NCBI RefSeq assembly: GCF_014522265.1
Contig: NZ_CP017024.1
Coordinates: forward strand, 3,322,001-3,386,000
Direction of reading: 5' to 3'
DNA: 64,000 nt
DNA from: Pseudomonas oryzihabitans
GTDB lineage: Bacteria; Pseudomonadota; Gammaproteobacteria; Pseudomonadales; Pseudomonadaceae
Positions 31,727-41,215 of this stretch are shown piece after piece (positions within the stretch are counted from its first letter, which is position 1; each line of letters starts with the position of its first letter). The position numbers were made by a program, and so were the translations under genes. The notes under the pieces are model-generated. The model had not been told where the DNA came from and made no database searches. It saw nothing but the letters and a program-made list of their open reading frames with translations.

Positions 31727-34301
31727 CGCCACGGCGGGGCGTCAGATCGCTGTCATGGCTGGGTTGCACCAGGGATTCGGGATCGAAGGCGCGTGCTCGC
31801 TCGTCGGGCCCGGCTTCGCGTTCAAGATCGCCGACCAGGCGGGTGATGCGGTCGGCCAGCTTTTCCGAACTCAGACTCTCGCGCAAGCGCTCGACCATGA
31901 GGGGCAGCGCGAAGGGCGAGGGATGGTCCAGGTTCACCAGGCGCAGGGGCAGGGCGCCGGTCCGGGTCAGGGTCTGCTGCAGGCGATCGGCATCGAGTTC
32001 CTGGCGCAGGACTTCGGTCTGGGCCTGGCCGAGCAGCAGGTTGTCCGGGTCGTACTGGCGAAAGACCTGGTAGAAGAGACTGCTGCTGGCCTGCAGCTGG
32101 CGGTTGCTCTTGTGCGCCCCCGGATAGCCGGAAAAGATCAGCCCCGAGATGCGGGCGATCTCGCGAAACCGGCGCTGGGCGAGTTCGGCGGCGTTCAGAC
32201 TGGCGAGGGTATCGCTGACCAGGTTGTCGGTAGTGAAGAGGCTGGCATCGAGTAGCTCCTGCCAGTCCAGGCTGACCGGTGAGACCAGTTCCAGGCCGTA
32301 GTCGTTGACGGCGATGGAAAAGGTGCAGGGTCTCCTCTGCGCCAGGCGCCAGGCCAGCAGGCTGGCCAGCCCCAGATGGGCATGCCGGCCGGCGAAGGGA
32401 TAGAGGAACAGGTGCGAGCCTTCGCGGGATTCCAGGGTCTCGGCGAGCAGGTAATGGGCGCTGGGCAGTGCCGACCACTGCCGCTGTACATCCAGCAGCG
32501 GTTGCAGCAGGCGCATTTCCGGGCTTTCGTAACGCTGGGCCTCGGCGTCTTCGAGCAGGGCCAGCACGTGCTGGGCGAGGGTGTCCGAGAGCGGCATGCG
32601 ACTGCCGCTCCAGCGCGGGATGGCGGCCTTGCGCCCGCTGGCACGGCGCACGTACACCGTCATGTTTTCCACCCGTACCAGTTCCAGGGTACGACCGGCG
32701 AAGAGAAAGTGGTCGCCGGGCCGCAGCCGGGCGATGAAGCCTTCCTCGATATTGCCCAGGCGATTGCCACCGCCGCCCTTGGACCAGAACTGCACATTGA
32801 GGCTGGTCTCGCTGACGATGGTGCCGATGCCCAGCCGATGCCGCTTGGCCAGTTGCTTGTCAGGCACCCGCCAGATGCCTTCGGCATCGGGCTCGGCACG
32901 GCGATAGTCCGGATAGGCCGACAGCGAGGCGCCCCCGTTGCGAACGAAGGCCAGCGCCCAGATCCATTCGCCTTCGCTGAGGTGGCGATAGGCCCAGGCG
33001 CTGCGGATCTCCGGTAGCAGGTCGTCCGGTTCGAAGCCGCCGCCCAGGGCGACGGTCACCAGATGCTGCACCAGGACGTCCAGGGGCTTGACCGGGGCGG
33101 TGCGCGCCTCGATCTCGCCCGCGGTGATGGCACGCCGAGTGGCCGCCGCATCCAGCAGATCGAGGCTGTAGGTGGGTACCAGGGTCGCCCGCGAGGCCCG
33201 GCCCGGGGCGTGACCACTGCGGCCGGCGCGTTGCAGCAGGCGCGCGATGCTCTTGGGCGAGCCGATCTGCAGCACCCGCTCCACCGGCAGGAAATCCACC
33301 CCGAGGTCGAGGCTGGAGGTACAGATCACCGCCTTGAGCAGGCCATTCTTGAGACCGGCCTCCACCCATTCGCGGGCCTGCTTCTCGATGGAGCCATGGT
33401 GCAAGGCGATCAGACCGGCCCAGTCCGGGCGCGCCTGCAACAGGGCCTGGTACCAGAGTTCGGTCTGGGCGCGGGTGTTGGTGAAGACCAGGGTGGTGGG
33501 GCTGTCTTCCAGTTCGCGGATCACCTGCTGCAGCAGCCGCATGCCCAGGTGCCCGGCCCAGGCGAAGCGTTCGACGCCGCCTTCGGGCAGCAGGGTGTCC
33601 ACCTGCAGGCGCTTGTCCTGACGACCCTGGACGAGCTGGCCCGGGGCACCGGCCAGCAGCACGTCCAGCGCATGGGCCTGATTGCCGAGGGTGGCCGACA
33701 GGCCCCAGGTCTGCAGCCCGGGATTCCAGCGCCGCAGGCGGGCCAGGGCGAGTTGCGTCTGGGTGCCGCGCTTGTTGCCGAGCAATTCGTGCCATTCGTC
33801 GATGACCACCAGGCGAACCTGGCCCAGGGCTTCCTGGGCGTCCTCACGGGAGAGCAACAGCGACAGGCTCTCCGGCGTGGTGACCAGGGCCGTCGGCAGG
33901 CGGCGATTCTGCCGGGCGCGCTCGCTGCTGCCGGTATCGCCGGTGCGCAGGCCCAGAGTCCATTCCAGTTCTTCGTCGAGCACCGGCCGCTCCAGGGCGC
34001 GCAGGGTGTCCGCCGCCAGGGCGCGCATGGGCGTCAGCCAGAGCACGGTGAGCGGCGGTGGCGCCTGTTTGCGCTTGCTGGGCAGGCCCTTGGCGGTGAT
34101 CGGCCTGGGCGCGACGAAGGCATCCAGGGCGGCGAGCCAGACCGCATAGGTCTTGCCCGAGCCGGTGGTGGCGTGCAGCAGACCGGATTCGCCGGCGGCG
34201 ATGGCCTTGGCCACCTCGCGCTGGAAGGGAAAGGCCTTCCAGCCCTGGGCGGCCAGCCAGCGACTGCCAGGACCCTTGCGCGTACGGGGTACGGTGGCCA
34301 T
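31680..34301 (-). CDS. Lhr-type DEXH helicase (ligase-associated family)
   Basis: 873 residues from ATG 34301 (AAGGAG 7 bp before). Motif I is TGSGKT (~residue 46), motif Ia LTPMRALA, motif II DEWH, motif III SATLGN, motif [10 protein letters not shown] and motif [10 protein letters not shown]. The N-terminal [12 protein letters not shown] and the following blocks match the ligase-associated DEXH family (~800-830 residues usual; a basic tail of ~40 residues is extra). Partners in that system are an ATP-dependent ligase, a metallo-beta-lactamase-fold nuclease and others. None is adjacent here. It starts 11 bp after the dgt stop, so the two are co-transcribed. Confidence 0.85.
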   Translation of the reverse strand: MATVPRTRKGPGSRWLAAQGWKAFPFQREVAKAIAAGESGLLHATTGSGKTYAVWLAALDAFVAPRPITAKGLPSKRKQAPPPLTVLWLTPMRALAADTLRALERPVLDEELEWTLGLRTGDTGSSERARQNRRLPTALVTTPESLSLLLSREDAQEALGQVRLVVIDEWHELLGNKRGTQTQLALARLRRWNPGLQTWGLSATLGNQAHALDVLLAGAPGQLVQGRQDKRLQVDTLLPEGGVERFAWAGHLGMRLLQQVIRELEDSPTTLVFTNTRAQTELWYQALLQARPDWAGLIALHHGSIEKQAREWVEAGLKNGLLKAVICTSSLDLGVDFLPVERVLQIGSPKSIARLLQRAGRSGHAPGRASRATLVPTYSLDLLDAAATRRAITAGEIEARTAPVKPLDVLVQHLVTVALGGGFEPDDLLPEIRSAWAYRHLSEGEWIWALAFVRNGGASLSAYPDYRRAEPDAEGIWRVPDKQLAKRHRLGIGTIVSETSLNVQFWSKGGGGNRLGNIEEGFIARLRPGDHFLFAGRTLELVRVENMTVYVRRASGRKAAIPRWSGSRMPLSDTLAQHVLALLEDAEAQRYESPEMRLLQPLLDVQRQWSALPSAHYLLAETLESREGSHLFLYPFAGRHAHLGLASLLAWRLAQRRPCTFSIAVNDYGLELVSPVSLDWQELLDASLFTTDNLVSDTLASLNAAELAQRRFREIARISGLIFSGYPGAHKSNRQLQASSSLFYQVFRQYDPDNLLLGQAQTEVLRQELDADRLQQTLTRTGALPLRLVNLDHPSPFALPLMVERLRESLSSEKLADRITRLVGDLEREAGPDERARAFDPESLVQPSHDSDLTPRRGATARRPRVQKSGRPR

Positions 34302-34312
34302 CGTGGCGCTCC

Positions 34313-35644
34313 TTAGACCGGGTTCGAACGCCCGGTCATCTCGGCCGCCATGGCGGTGGCGTAGCTGTCGGTCATGCCGGCGATGAAATCGATCACCCGC
34401 ATGAAGGCCTGGTGCAGGGTCCAGGAAGGATCGGGCGCGCTGTTGCCCAACAGGTCGAGGATGCGGCGGCTCTTGAACGACGGCTCACGCCCGCGGTGCT
34501 GCTCCAGGGCGGCGCCACAGAAGGCGTTGAGCAGGATCTCCAGGGTGGTGTAGGCGCCGATCTCGTGCAGGGTCTTGCGCTTGTCGTGGAAGATCTTTTC
34601 CCGGGCCAGCGCCTTGGCGCGCTGCACGCAGAGCTTGGCCGGCCCGGCCATGTGTTCGACCAGGTCATCGCCCAGGGTGCCGGCGAGCAGGGCATCCTGC
34701 TGGTCGACGAAGGCGCGGGCGGTGGCGTTGGTCAGGTGTTCGATGGCCTTGCCGCGCAGAATGGCCAGCTTGCGCCGCCGCGAATCCTTGGGGCCGAGTT
34801 GCCGATAGGTTTCCGGTAGGTCGTCGCCGACCAGGCCCAGCAGCAGCGCCTCGACCTCGGCATAGTCCAGCAGCTCCATCTCCAGGCCGTCTTCCAGATC
34901 GATCAGCCCGTAGCAGATGTCATCGGCGGCCTCCATGAGGTAGACCAGGGGATGCCGTGCCCAGCGCTCCGGGCCCAGCAGCGGCAGTTCGAGTTTCTCG
35001 GCGATCTGCTCCAGCAGCGGCAGCTCGCTCTGGTAGCAACCGAACTTGTGCTTCTTGTACCCGGGCGCCGCAGCATAGCGCGAGGTCCAGGGATACTTGA
35101 GATAGGTGCCGAGGGTGGCGTAGGTCAGGCGGGTGCCGCCGTCGAACTGGTGGTATTCAAGCTGGGTCAGCACCCGGAAGCCCTGGGCGTTGCCTTCGAA
35201 ATGCAGGAAGTCCTGGCGCTCCGCCTCGCTCATGTCGTCCAGCCAGCCGCGGCCGGCGGCCTGGGTGAACCAGTAGCGGATGGCGTCTTCGCCGGAATGG
35301 CCGAAGGGCGGATTGCCGATGTCGTGGGCGAGGCAGGCCGACTGCACCACCATGCCGAGATCGCTTGGATCGCACCAGTCGGGCAGCGCCCCCCTCAGGC
35401 TCTCGCCCACGCGCATGCCCAGCGAGCGCCCGACGCAGCTGACTTCCAGGCTGTGGGTCAGGCGGGTGTGGATGTGATCGTTGCTGGTGACGGGGTGAAC
35501 CTGGGTCTTGCGCCCCAGCCGGCGGAAGGCACCGGAAAAGATGATGCGGTCGTGGTCCTTGTGAAAGGGGCTGCGCCCCAGTTCATCCGGGCTGTGCAGG
35601 GGTTTGCCCAGCCGTTCGCGGATAAGAAGTGTCTGCCAGTCCAA
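34313..35644 (-). CDS. dgt: Deoxyguanosinetriphosphate triphosphohydrolase
   Basis: 443 residues. HD-superfamily phosphohydrolase converting dGTP to deoxyguanosine and tripolyphosphate, which affects dNTP balance and phage defence. RLTHSLEVS and [16 protein letters not shown] hold the HD metal ligands. N-terminal [16 protein letters not shown] is the dGTPase family block. The family is 440-510 residues. It is probably co-transcribed with the helicase (gap 11 bp). EAL gene lies upstream on the same strand, 94 bp away. Confidence 0.94.
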   Translation of the reverse strand: MDWQTLLIRERLGKPLHSPDELGRSPFHKDHDRIIFSGAFRRLGRKTQVHPVTSNDHIHTRLTHSLEVSCVGRSLGMRVGESLRGALPDWCDPSDLGMVVQSACLAHDIGNPPFGHSGEDAIRYWFTQAAGRGWLDDMSEAERQDFLHFEGNAQGFRVLTQLEYHQFDGGTRLTYATLGTYLKYPWTSRYAAAPGYKKHKFGCYQSELPLLEQIAEKLELPLLGPERWARHPLVYLMEAADDICYGLIDLEDGLEMELLDYAEVEALLLGLVGDDLPETYRQLGPKDSRRRKLAILRGKAIEHLTNATARAFVDQQDALLAGTLGDDLVEHMAGPAKLCVQRAKALAREKIFHDKRKTLHEIGAYTTLEILLNAFCGAALEQHRGREPSFKSRRILDLLGNSAPDPSWTLHQAFMRVIDFIAGMTDSYATAMAAEMTGRSNPV

Positions 35645-35738
35645 GGCCGTCCTCGAGCTATCACCGATAAGGGGAGCGCCGGCGGTTGCCGTGCGGCGCT
35701 TCTGCGTTCTGACCTCGGCAACATACGATCATCACCGC

Positions 35739-36917
35739 TCACTTGGCAAAGCCTGGCAGTTGACTGGCGTCCAGGTCGATCAGCAGCAGGCGCTGACCGC
35801 TTTCCAGGAACTGGCTGGCGGTCAGGCAGTACTGGTTGGTGGTGGCGTCGCGGTAGACCGTCGAAAGCGCCAGGCGGCGCTCGTTCCAGCCTTCGGCCAG
35901 CAGGGCGTAGAAGTAGGGGCGCCAGGACCAGTTGTGATTGAGGTAGCGGCGATTCTCGCGCCAGAACATGCCGTTCCATTCCAGATTCGGGGTGATCTGG
36001 GTACCGGCGCGGTCGCACTGGTAGATGCGCAGCAGTCCGGGAAAGGCCTGGGGATCGGGCAGCGCGCTCAGGGGGCCGCCGTGTTCCGCCCAGGGTCTGA
36101 GCCGGGTGACGAATTCGGCGAGTTGCTGGCGCAATTCCAGTAACCGGGTCTGCTGGGCCAGCTTGCCATCGACGAAGCGGCTGCGCAGGGCAGCGAAGCG
36201 TTGCTGATGGCTGTCGCTCGCGCCCAGTTCGGCGGTGGCCTCGGCGAAGAGAAAGCCCTGCACGTAGCGGGCGCCGCACTCCAGGGCGAAGTCGAGTTCG
36301 GTCTCGGTCTCGACGCCCTCGGCGATCAGCCAGCAACCGGTCTTTTCGGCCATCTGCGCCAGTGCCTTGACCGCGTCGCCCCGGGGGCCGCCTCGCGCGG
36401 CGGCCTGGAATAGCCGCATGTCCAGCTTGAGGATATCCGGCTGCAGATCCAACACCCGATCCAGTTGTGAATAGCCGGAACCGAAATCGTCGATGGCGAT
36501 GCGGATGCCGAGTTCGCGGTAGCGGGCGACGGCCTGGGTCAGGCTCGGCAGATCGCCGGCTGCCTCGGTGATCTCGTAGACGATCCGCGTCGGGTCGATA
36601 CCGGAACGCTGCAATTGCGCCAGGCTGGGCAAGGCGACGCCATCGTCCAGCTGGCTGATCCAGCGTGGCGAGAGGTTGAGGCTGAGAAACCAGTCCTCCG
36701 GCGCGCCGGCGAAGCGCCGCAGCGCATCGTCCCTGAGGGTGCGGTCGAGCTGCAGCAGCTCCGCGGTCGGGGTATCGGGATTGGCGAACAGGGGGCCGAC
36801 GGAGGCGTGGCGGCCATCGGCCTGACGCAGACGGCCCAGGGCTTCGACGCCGGCGATGCGCCCGGTCGCGGTGTCGATGAAGGGTTGGAAGAAGGCAGTG
36901 GGCTGGCCAGAAAACAC
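35739..36917 (-). CDS. EAL-domain cyclic-di-GMP phosphodiesterase with C-terminal sensor-like domain
   Basis: 392 residues, no membrane segment. EAL domain (~residues 5-240): E-A-L in GVEALGR, NLSPRWIS, YEITE, DDFGSGYS (metal Asp pair), LKLDM, AEGVET. These catalytic residues are all present, so it is probably active, cutting c-di-GMP to pGpG. The C-terminal ~130 residues (WNGMFWRENRRYLNHNWSWRPYFYALL ... STVYRDATTNQYCLTAS) resemble a PDC/Cache-like extracellular sensor fold, but there is no transmembrane segment, so the domain would be cytosolic. EAL-then-Cache order is unusual. Confidence 0.8.
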   Translation of the reverse strand: MFSGQPTAFFQPFIDTATGRIAGVEALGRLRQADGRHASVGPLFANPDTPTAELLQLDRTLRDDALRRFAGAPEDWFLSLNLSPRWISQLDDGVALPSLAQLQRSGIDPTRIVYEITEAAGDLPSLTQAVARYRELGIRIAIDDFGSGYSQLDRVLDLQPDILKLDMRLFQAAARGGPRGDAVKALAQMAEKTGCWLIAEGVETETELDFALECGARYVQGFLFAEATAELGASDSHQQRFAALRSRFVDGKLAQQTRLLELRQQLAEFVTRLRPWAEHGGPLSALPDPQAFPGLLRIYQCDRAGTQITPNLEWNGMFWRENRRYLNHNWSWRPYFYALLAEGWNERRLALSTVYRDATTNQYCLTASQFLESGQRLLLIDLDASQLPGFAK

Positions 36918-36979
36918 AGGGCTATCCTTATCGTGGGCGGAGCGTTCAGCTTAGCCATGCGATAAGGGTGCCAGATGAC

Positions 36980-37005
36980 AGAATGGCTCTCGAGGGAGCC
37001 ATTCT
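36980..37005. terminator. Terminator hairpin after the yqjDEK-like operon
   Basis: AGAATGGCTC (36980-36989) and GAGCCATTCT (36996-37005) are exact reverse complements with a 6-nt loop. It lies between the EAL start and the end of the operon. Confidence 0.55.
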
Positions 37006-37016
37006 TCATAACGCCG

Positions 37017-37358
37017 CTAGCGGGGCGGCGGCAGCGGCTGGTCAGCCTGCTCGCGATGGCGATTCTGCAAGCGGTTGACAATCGGGTAGAGCGCCAGGCC
37101 GATGCGGGCCAGCCGACCCACCGCGCCCAGGCGTTTGCCGAACAGCGACAGGAACACCGTGGCACCCAGCATCAACGGCTTCTTCGCCGAGCTGGCCACC
37201 TTGTCCCGGTTCGGTCGCACCAGGTCACCGATGAGGCTGATGGGATTGTGCAGGGGCTGGGCGTTGTAGATCAGCTGCTGGCGATACATCTCCATGCGCA
37301 ACCGGACCAGTTCCTTGCGCTTTGCCTGGCTGGTGGCAGAGGTAAGCGGCTGGTTCAT
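37017..37358 (-). CDS. YqjK-like small basic protein
   Basis: 113 residues. An N-terminal basic helix (AKRKELVRLRMEMYRQQLIYN) is followed by a moderately hydrophobic stretch (PLMLGATVFLSLFGKR) and a Pro-rich tail. Position downstream of yqjD- and yqjE-like genes and the length fit YqjK, the third member of the operon. The start overlaps the upstream stop by 4 bp. Function unknown. Confidence 0.7.
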   Translation of the reverse strand: MNQPLTSATSQAKRKELVRLRMEMYRQQLIYNAQPLHNPISLIGDLVRPNRDKVASSAKKPLMLGATVFLSLFGKRLGAVGRLARIGLALYPIVNRLQNRHREQADQPLPPPR

Positions 37359-37747
37359 GGCAGTAGGCGCTCCCGGTTACGGTTGAGTTCTTCCAGGGTG
37401 GCATGGAAGGGCGCCGCACCCTTGACCAGGCTCAGGGCCCGCAGGATGCAGATCACCAGTGCCACCGCATAGAAGGCGCACAGGCCCAGCGTTGCGGCCA
37501 TGCGGTAGGTATCCCAGAAGGCGATGATGACCGCTGCCGAGACGCCGACCAGTACCAGCAAGCCGAAGATCAGGCTCAGGCCGGTAAAGAGAAACAGCTG
37601 GAAGGTACGGACCTTCTCTTCCTGAACCTCGATGCCCAGCAGTTCCAGGTGACTCTGCAGCAGGCCGACCACTGCGCCGGCGAGGCGCTTGACCGATGGC
37701 TTGGGCGCCTCGTCAGGCAGCTCCCGTGGAGGAGAGGAGGTGTCCAT
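37355..37747 (-). CDS. Phage-holin-family/YqjE-like inner-membrane protein
   Basis: 130 residues. Helical N terminus (SVKRLAGAVVGLLQSHLELLGIEVQEEK), then two transmembrane segments (~50-73, ~80-100) joined by a short loop, typical YqjE ('phage holin superfamily III', but a cellular protein). 15 bp after the DUF883 gene, and overlaps the next gene by 4 bp. YqjD in E. coli tethers ribosomes to the membrane in stationary phase; YqjE is its partner. Confidence 0.82.
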   Translation of the reverse strand: MDTSSPPRELPDEAPKPSVKRLAGAVVGLLQSHLELLGIEVQEEKVRTFQLFLFTGLSLIFGLLVLVGVSAAVIIAFWDTYRMAATLGLCAFYAVALVICILRALSLVKGAAPFHATLEELNRNRERLLP

Positions 37748-37762
37748 GGCAGTCCCCCAGGC

Positions 37763-38158
37763 TTAGCGGCGCGAGGCCAGCAGGCCAATCAGGAAGCCGA
37801 CGCCAGCAGCGATGCCGAGGGCCTTGAAGGGATTGTCGACCACGTATTCCTCGGTGGTTTCCTTGGCCGCGACGCCCTGGCGATAGAGATCGTCCTGCTT
37901 GGACTTGAGCACGTCGCGGGAGCGTTCCAGGCTGGAGCTCAACTTGGCACGCAGTTCGTCTGCCTGCTCACCGGCCATGCTGGCGGTGTGCTTGAGCAGC
38001 TGCTCGGCATCTGCCAGCAGGGTGTGGAATTCGTCGGTCAGTGCCTGCTCGGCCTCGCCCAGATGACGACGGACCCGGTCAGCGTTCTGCTTGTGTGCCT
38101 GCTCATCGATGTCAGCGGCAAGCTCGTCTTTGATCACGGGAGGGATTTTGTCGTTCAT
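37763..38158 (-). CDS. DUF883 (ElaB/YqjD) membrane-anchored ribosome-associated protein
   Basis: 131 residues from ATG 38158 (MNDKIPPVIK), with AGGAG 7 bp before; the longer frame to 38245 lacks support. A long coiled coil (~residues 15-95), followed by TTEEYVVDNPFKALGIAAGVGFLIGLLASRR, the family's C-terminal membrane anchor preceded by its conserved VDNPF motif. Known homologues bind 70S/100S ribosomes at the membrane. First gene of the yqjDEK-like operon. Confidence 0.85.
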   Translation of the reverse strand: MNDKIPPVIKDELAADIDEQAHKQNADRVRRHLGEAEQALTDEFHTLLADAEQLLKHTASMAGEQADELRAKLSSSLERSRDVLKSKQDDLYRQGVAAKETTEEYVVDNPFKALGIAAGVGFLIGLLASRR

Positions 38159-38509
38159 GGCGCGCTCCTGATAGGCGATGGGTATCCGTTTCAGCCCTTT
38201 CGAGTGAGCGCTGGAAGCAAAGGTTCCACCGATCAGGACCGCCATGGCGCTCTACCGGCGCCTTTTATAAGGTCGGGAGGCAAGATGCCCAACGACCGGC
38301 AAGGCGGACGAATGGTCATACCTTATCGATTTTGCTCTGCTGAAAGTTCCGCAGCAAAACCCGATTAGCAGAGCTGGCTCACAAAATCGGGCACTAGCGC
38401 CATTGCGAGTCTTATTCAAGTAGAGCGCAAGAACTTTGCTGTTTCTATCACTGTCAGTTGCGTCGTATTTGATCGTCCATGCACTTCTAGACAAATAAGA
38501 GGGGGAAGA
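38159..38509. other. Divergent promoter region between DUF883 operon and DUF3509 gene
   Basis: 351 bp with no credible ORF. AT-richer than its surroundings. The arms CCCGATT (38360-38366) and AATCGGG (38385-38391) form a hairpin. Direct evidence of specific promoters is weak; the region must hold both divergent promoters. Confidence 0.4.
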
Positions 38510-38797
38510 ATGGAAAACGCCATAGATAGACTGACTGCCGCTTTCAGTACTTATAAATGCTCGGTCACGGCGCCTCGCCCTGATGGCAGTATTGTGCTGA
38601 CGGTGCAGGATCAGCAGTGTGACGATGCGCGGGTGAACCGGGTGGTCAGCGCCCGGCAACTGGGCGAGAGCCAGCTGCTGAAAACGGTAATCGACGAGGT
38701 TCGCAAGGACGTATCGCTGCGGGCCGGCGCGCTGGCGCCGCAATCCATGGCGGTGCTGCGGGCCACGGGCGCCAACATGCTGAGATATTCCGAGTAA
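38510..38797 (+). CDS. DUF3509-family protein (first of two)
   Basis: 95 residues (MENAIDRLTAAFSTYKCSVTAP start). The DUF3509 pattern is an N-terminal short helix, R-P-D-G-S-I-V-L-T-V (beta), then ARQLGESQLLKTVIDEVRKDVSL. AGGGGGAAGA precedes the start. A paralogue of the protein at 39391..39672; both have the same fold order but only weak identity. DUF3509 is Pseudomonas-restricted and its function is unknown. Confidence 0.75.
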   Translation: MENAIDRLTAAFSTYKCSVTAPRPDGSIVLTVQDQQCDDARVNRVVSARQLGESQLLKTVIDEVRKDVSLRAGALAPQSMAVLRATGANMLRYSE

Positions 38798-38940
38798 CGA
38801 CTCGGCGCAGAAAGCTTCAGCGCGAGACTTGCAGTACGGATGCCCTGGCATTCGTTGGTCTCGAACGTTGAAGATTCAAAGATGCTAAAAAAGATACTAA
38901 ACAAGTAGTTAGCGTCAGAGTTTTAGCCGTAACGCTTCTC

Positions 38941-39375
38941 TCAGCTCTTGCACTTCAGCAGCCGGCATCCCGCACAGGGCAGTTGGGTGACAGGCAGCTC
39001 ATACATGGGGCAGGCGACGTCCACTACACCCCAGGACGGAAAGCCCTGTCCGGCTTGCACGGCAGCCAGCCGCGCACTGGCGATCACACCATTGAGCAGT
39101 TCCTCTTCCCGATACAGCGCCTGACGCAAGGTCGGCGAGCGGTAGAGGATGCGTCCGCAGCGGTCCAGCAAGGTAAAGGAAAAGCGCCCGGTCCGGTCCG
39201 GCAGCGTTGGCCAGACCTTGAGTGGCGCCAGTTGCTCGTCGAGACGGGCGCAGGTGAGCTGGTACAGCGAGGCGCGTGGGGTATGCAGCGCAGCTGCCGT
39301 CTCCAGGCCATCGAGCAGGGTGACCGGGCTAGGGCCCGGTAGCAGGCCGTCGCTGATGCCTTCCATGGTGTGCAT
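38941..39375 (-). CDS. Hypothetical protein, 144 residues, with Cys-rich C terminus
   Basis: No recognised family. The last 11 residues (CAGCRLLKCKS) contain three Cys in a CxxC-x4-C arrangement, suggesting metal binding or redox. Start ATG 39375 has AGGAAG 7 bp upstream. It is 15 bp downstream of the second DUF3509 gene on the same strand, so they are probably co-transcribed. Convergent with the first DUF3509 gene. Codon use is like its neighbours. Confidence 0.55.
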   Translation of the reverse strand: MHTMEGISDGLLPGPSPVTLLDGLETAAALHTPRASLYQLTCARLDEQLAPLKVWPTLPDRTGRFSFTLLDRCGRILYRSPTLRQALYREEELLNGVIASARLAAVQAGQGFPSWGVVDVACPMYELPVTQLPCAGCRLLKCKS

Positions 39376-39390
39376 AGTGCTGCTTCCTGC

Positions 39391-39672
39391 TCAGTTCGCT
39401 ACGGTCAGACGATTCACGGTGCCACTGCCGCCGGCCAGCAAGGCCGTGACGCCATGACCTTCATCGATGGCGATACCCAGGCGGATGCTGTCGATCAATC
39501 GAGAGAGGCGGGTGTGGTCATGCAATTGCTGCTTGCTGATCAACCGCTTGACCTTGACGCCGCTGTCGTCGGACAGCGTCAGGCTGACGCTGCCGTCGAG
39601 GCGCTCGATGCGGAAATTGACCCGGAAGTCATGCTCGAAAGCCGCGGCGATGAGTTGGAAAGGGTTGTCCAT
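39391..39672 (-). CDS. DUF3509-family protein (second of two)
   Basis: 93 residues from ATG 39672 (MDNPFQLIAAAF), the common start of this family. An ATG at 39708 would add 12 residues. The beta-rich part VNFRIERLDGSVSLTLSDDSGVKVKR and the helix SKQQLHDHTRLSRLIDSIRLGIAI are characteristic. Convergent or paralogous with 38510..38797. Function unknown. Confidence 0.78.
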   Translation of the reverse strand: MDNPFQLIAAAFEHDFRVNFRIERLDGSVSLTLSDDSGVKVKRLISKQQLHDHTRLSRLIDSIRLGIAIDEGHGVTALLAGGSGTVNRLTVAN

Positions 39673-39769
39673 GACGTACCTGACTGGCGTGAGCGGGGTC
39701 AGTGCCATTGACTTCGAGAGGCTGGGGTAGTTCTGGAGCAGATCCCAGAAGTATGACCGACGGCCCGTT

Positions 39770-40648
39770 TCAGCCGCTCACCTGAAGTTCGCGCTCGCTC
39801 CAGCACTGGGCGAAAGCCGCTTGCCAGTCGGGTAGCGGCTCACCCAGCACCGCCGCCAGCTTTTCAGTGGACAGGCGGGAATTGATGGGGCGATGGGCCG
39901 GGGTGGGATAGGAACTGCTGGGGATGGGATTGAGGCGGGCCTTCAGCTGGCCGGTCTCGCGCAGGCGCCGGGCGATCTGCTCGGCGAATCCGAACCAGGA
40001 GGTGGTGCCGTTGGCGGTCAGGTGATAGGTACCCCAGAGTTCGTCCTGGTCGCTGTGGGCGAGCAGCCGGTCGGTGGCGGCGGCGATGGTGCGGGTCCAG
40101 GTGGGCGCGCCGATCTGGTCGTCGACGATGTTCAGTTCGTCGCGCTCGCTGAGCAGCCGCACCATGGTGCGCAGGAAATTGTTGCCCTGCCAGGAATAGA
40201 CCCAGCTGGTGCGCAGGATGAGGTGGCGCTCGGCGTGTTCACGCACGGCGTTCTCGCCGGCCAGCTTGGTCCGACCATAGACATTGAGTGGGCAGGTCGG
40301 ATCCTCTTCCCGGTAACGGCCTTCCTTGCTGCCATCGAAAACATAGTCGGTGGAGTAGTGGACCATCGGAATGCCGAGCTGCTGTGCGGCCCGGGCGAAG
40401 ACCTCGGGCACCCGTTCGTTGATCAGGGCAGCGGTCTGGGGATCGCTCTCGGCGGCGTCCACGGCGGTGTAGGCGGCGGCATTGATGATGACGTCGGGCT
40501 TTGCGGCCAGGACGCGTTCATGGAGTGCCTCCAGCTGGGTGAAATCCACCTGGGCCCGGCCGATGACGGTTATCCGGGCCTTGGCGGCCAGCAGTTGTTG
40601 CAGCGCCTGAGAAAGTTGGCCGTGTTGACCCGCGATGAAGACGTTCAT
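39770..40648 (-). CDS. rmlD: dTDP-4-dehydrorhamnose reductase
   Basis: 292 residues. Short-chain dehydrogenase-type Rossmann fold: GQHGQLSQAL near the start, INAAAYTAVDAAE, HYSTDYVFDG and the catalytic YxxxK in YGRTKLAGE. It reduces dTDP-4-dehydro-L-rhamnose to dTDP-L-rhamnose, used for LPS, rhamnolipid or exopolysaccharide. The other rml genes are not adjacent, which is unusual (rmlBDAC is typical), so it may be a second copy or a paralogous reductase. Confidence 0.85.
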   Translation of the reverse strand: MNVFIAGQHGQLSQALQQLLAAKARITVIGRAQVDFTQLEALHERVLAAKPDVIINAAAYTAVDAAESDPQTAALINERVPEVFARAAQQLGIPMVHYSTDYVFDGSKEGRYREEDPTCPLNVYGRTKLAGENAVREHAERHLILRTSWVYSWQGNNFLRTMVRLLSERDELNIVDDQIGAPTWTRTIAAATDRLLAHSDQDELWGTYHLTANGTTSWFGFAEQIARRLRETGQLKARLNPIPSSSYPTPAHRPINSRLSTEKLAAVLGEPLPDWQAAFAQCWSERELQVSG

Positions 40649-41215
40649 GTGACTGAGCTATTCCAGAAGGGCTGGCGCGTCCATGCCTGATTGACAGGTT
40701 GGGCGTCGCCACGACAGCCCTGAGCAAAAGCAGGCAGTCTACCCGATGACCGGCAGAGGACAAGGCTAGCCTTTGGCCTGCGTGCGGCCGCAGCTGTCGG
40801 CTCTAGCCTGCGGCCCGCCTCCCGATACTGCCTCCCGGGAGGCTCGAAAAAATTTGTTTCACGAATACTTGACAATTGTGCGACAGCTGCGGGGTATCCG
40901 TTGGTCTTTTTTACCTAGAGTTGTGCACAAGTTGTGCTAGCGCATGTCAAGCCCTGTCTGGCCTGGAGTTTTCCCTGCCGAAAATCCTGCTTTTGAATTA
41001 AGTTGTTGATTATGTTGAACTTATTAAAGTGATTAAAAAATGACCAACTTGTTTGGGGGGCCCGCAGAGCAAGGCTCCGGGTTCTTTTCCACCATGTTTT
41101 CAACAAAGTTATCAACAGAAGCTGTGGATTGTTCTGTCTCTCAGGCCTCTGACAACCTTAATCGACGCTGAACGAAAGGCCGTTCGGCGTCGTGACGTGC
41201 CGTCTGCGTGTTCCC
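40649..41215. other. 567-bp AT-rich intergenic region with promoter-like and palindromic elements
   Basis: No credible ORF. A perfect palindrome, GCCTCCCGGGAGGC, is at 40830-40843. TTGACA at 40869-40874 is a good -35, but the -10 is poor. Three TTGTGC repeats (near 40876, 40920 and 40932) include the palindrome TTGTGCACAA. A plus-strand hairpin followed by TTCTTTT is at ~41061-41090. AT-rich stretches are at 40980-41040. A hairpin (GACGCTGAAC/GTTCGGCGTC, 41164-41191) follows the mxtR-like stop. Possibly a small RNA or the rmlD promoter. Confidence 0.4.

Noticed and set aside
37355-37747. Prophage holin, as 'phage holin family' might suggest
   Set aside because: The operon context (DUF883 and YqjK-like) shows the cellular YqjE protein, not phage lysis.
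41100-41130. DnaA-box-like sequences (TTATCAACA, TGTGGATTG)
   Set aside because: Considered as an origin, but dnaA, dnaN, gidA and other origin markers are absent, and the boxes are imperfect.
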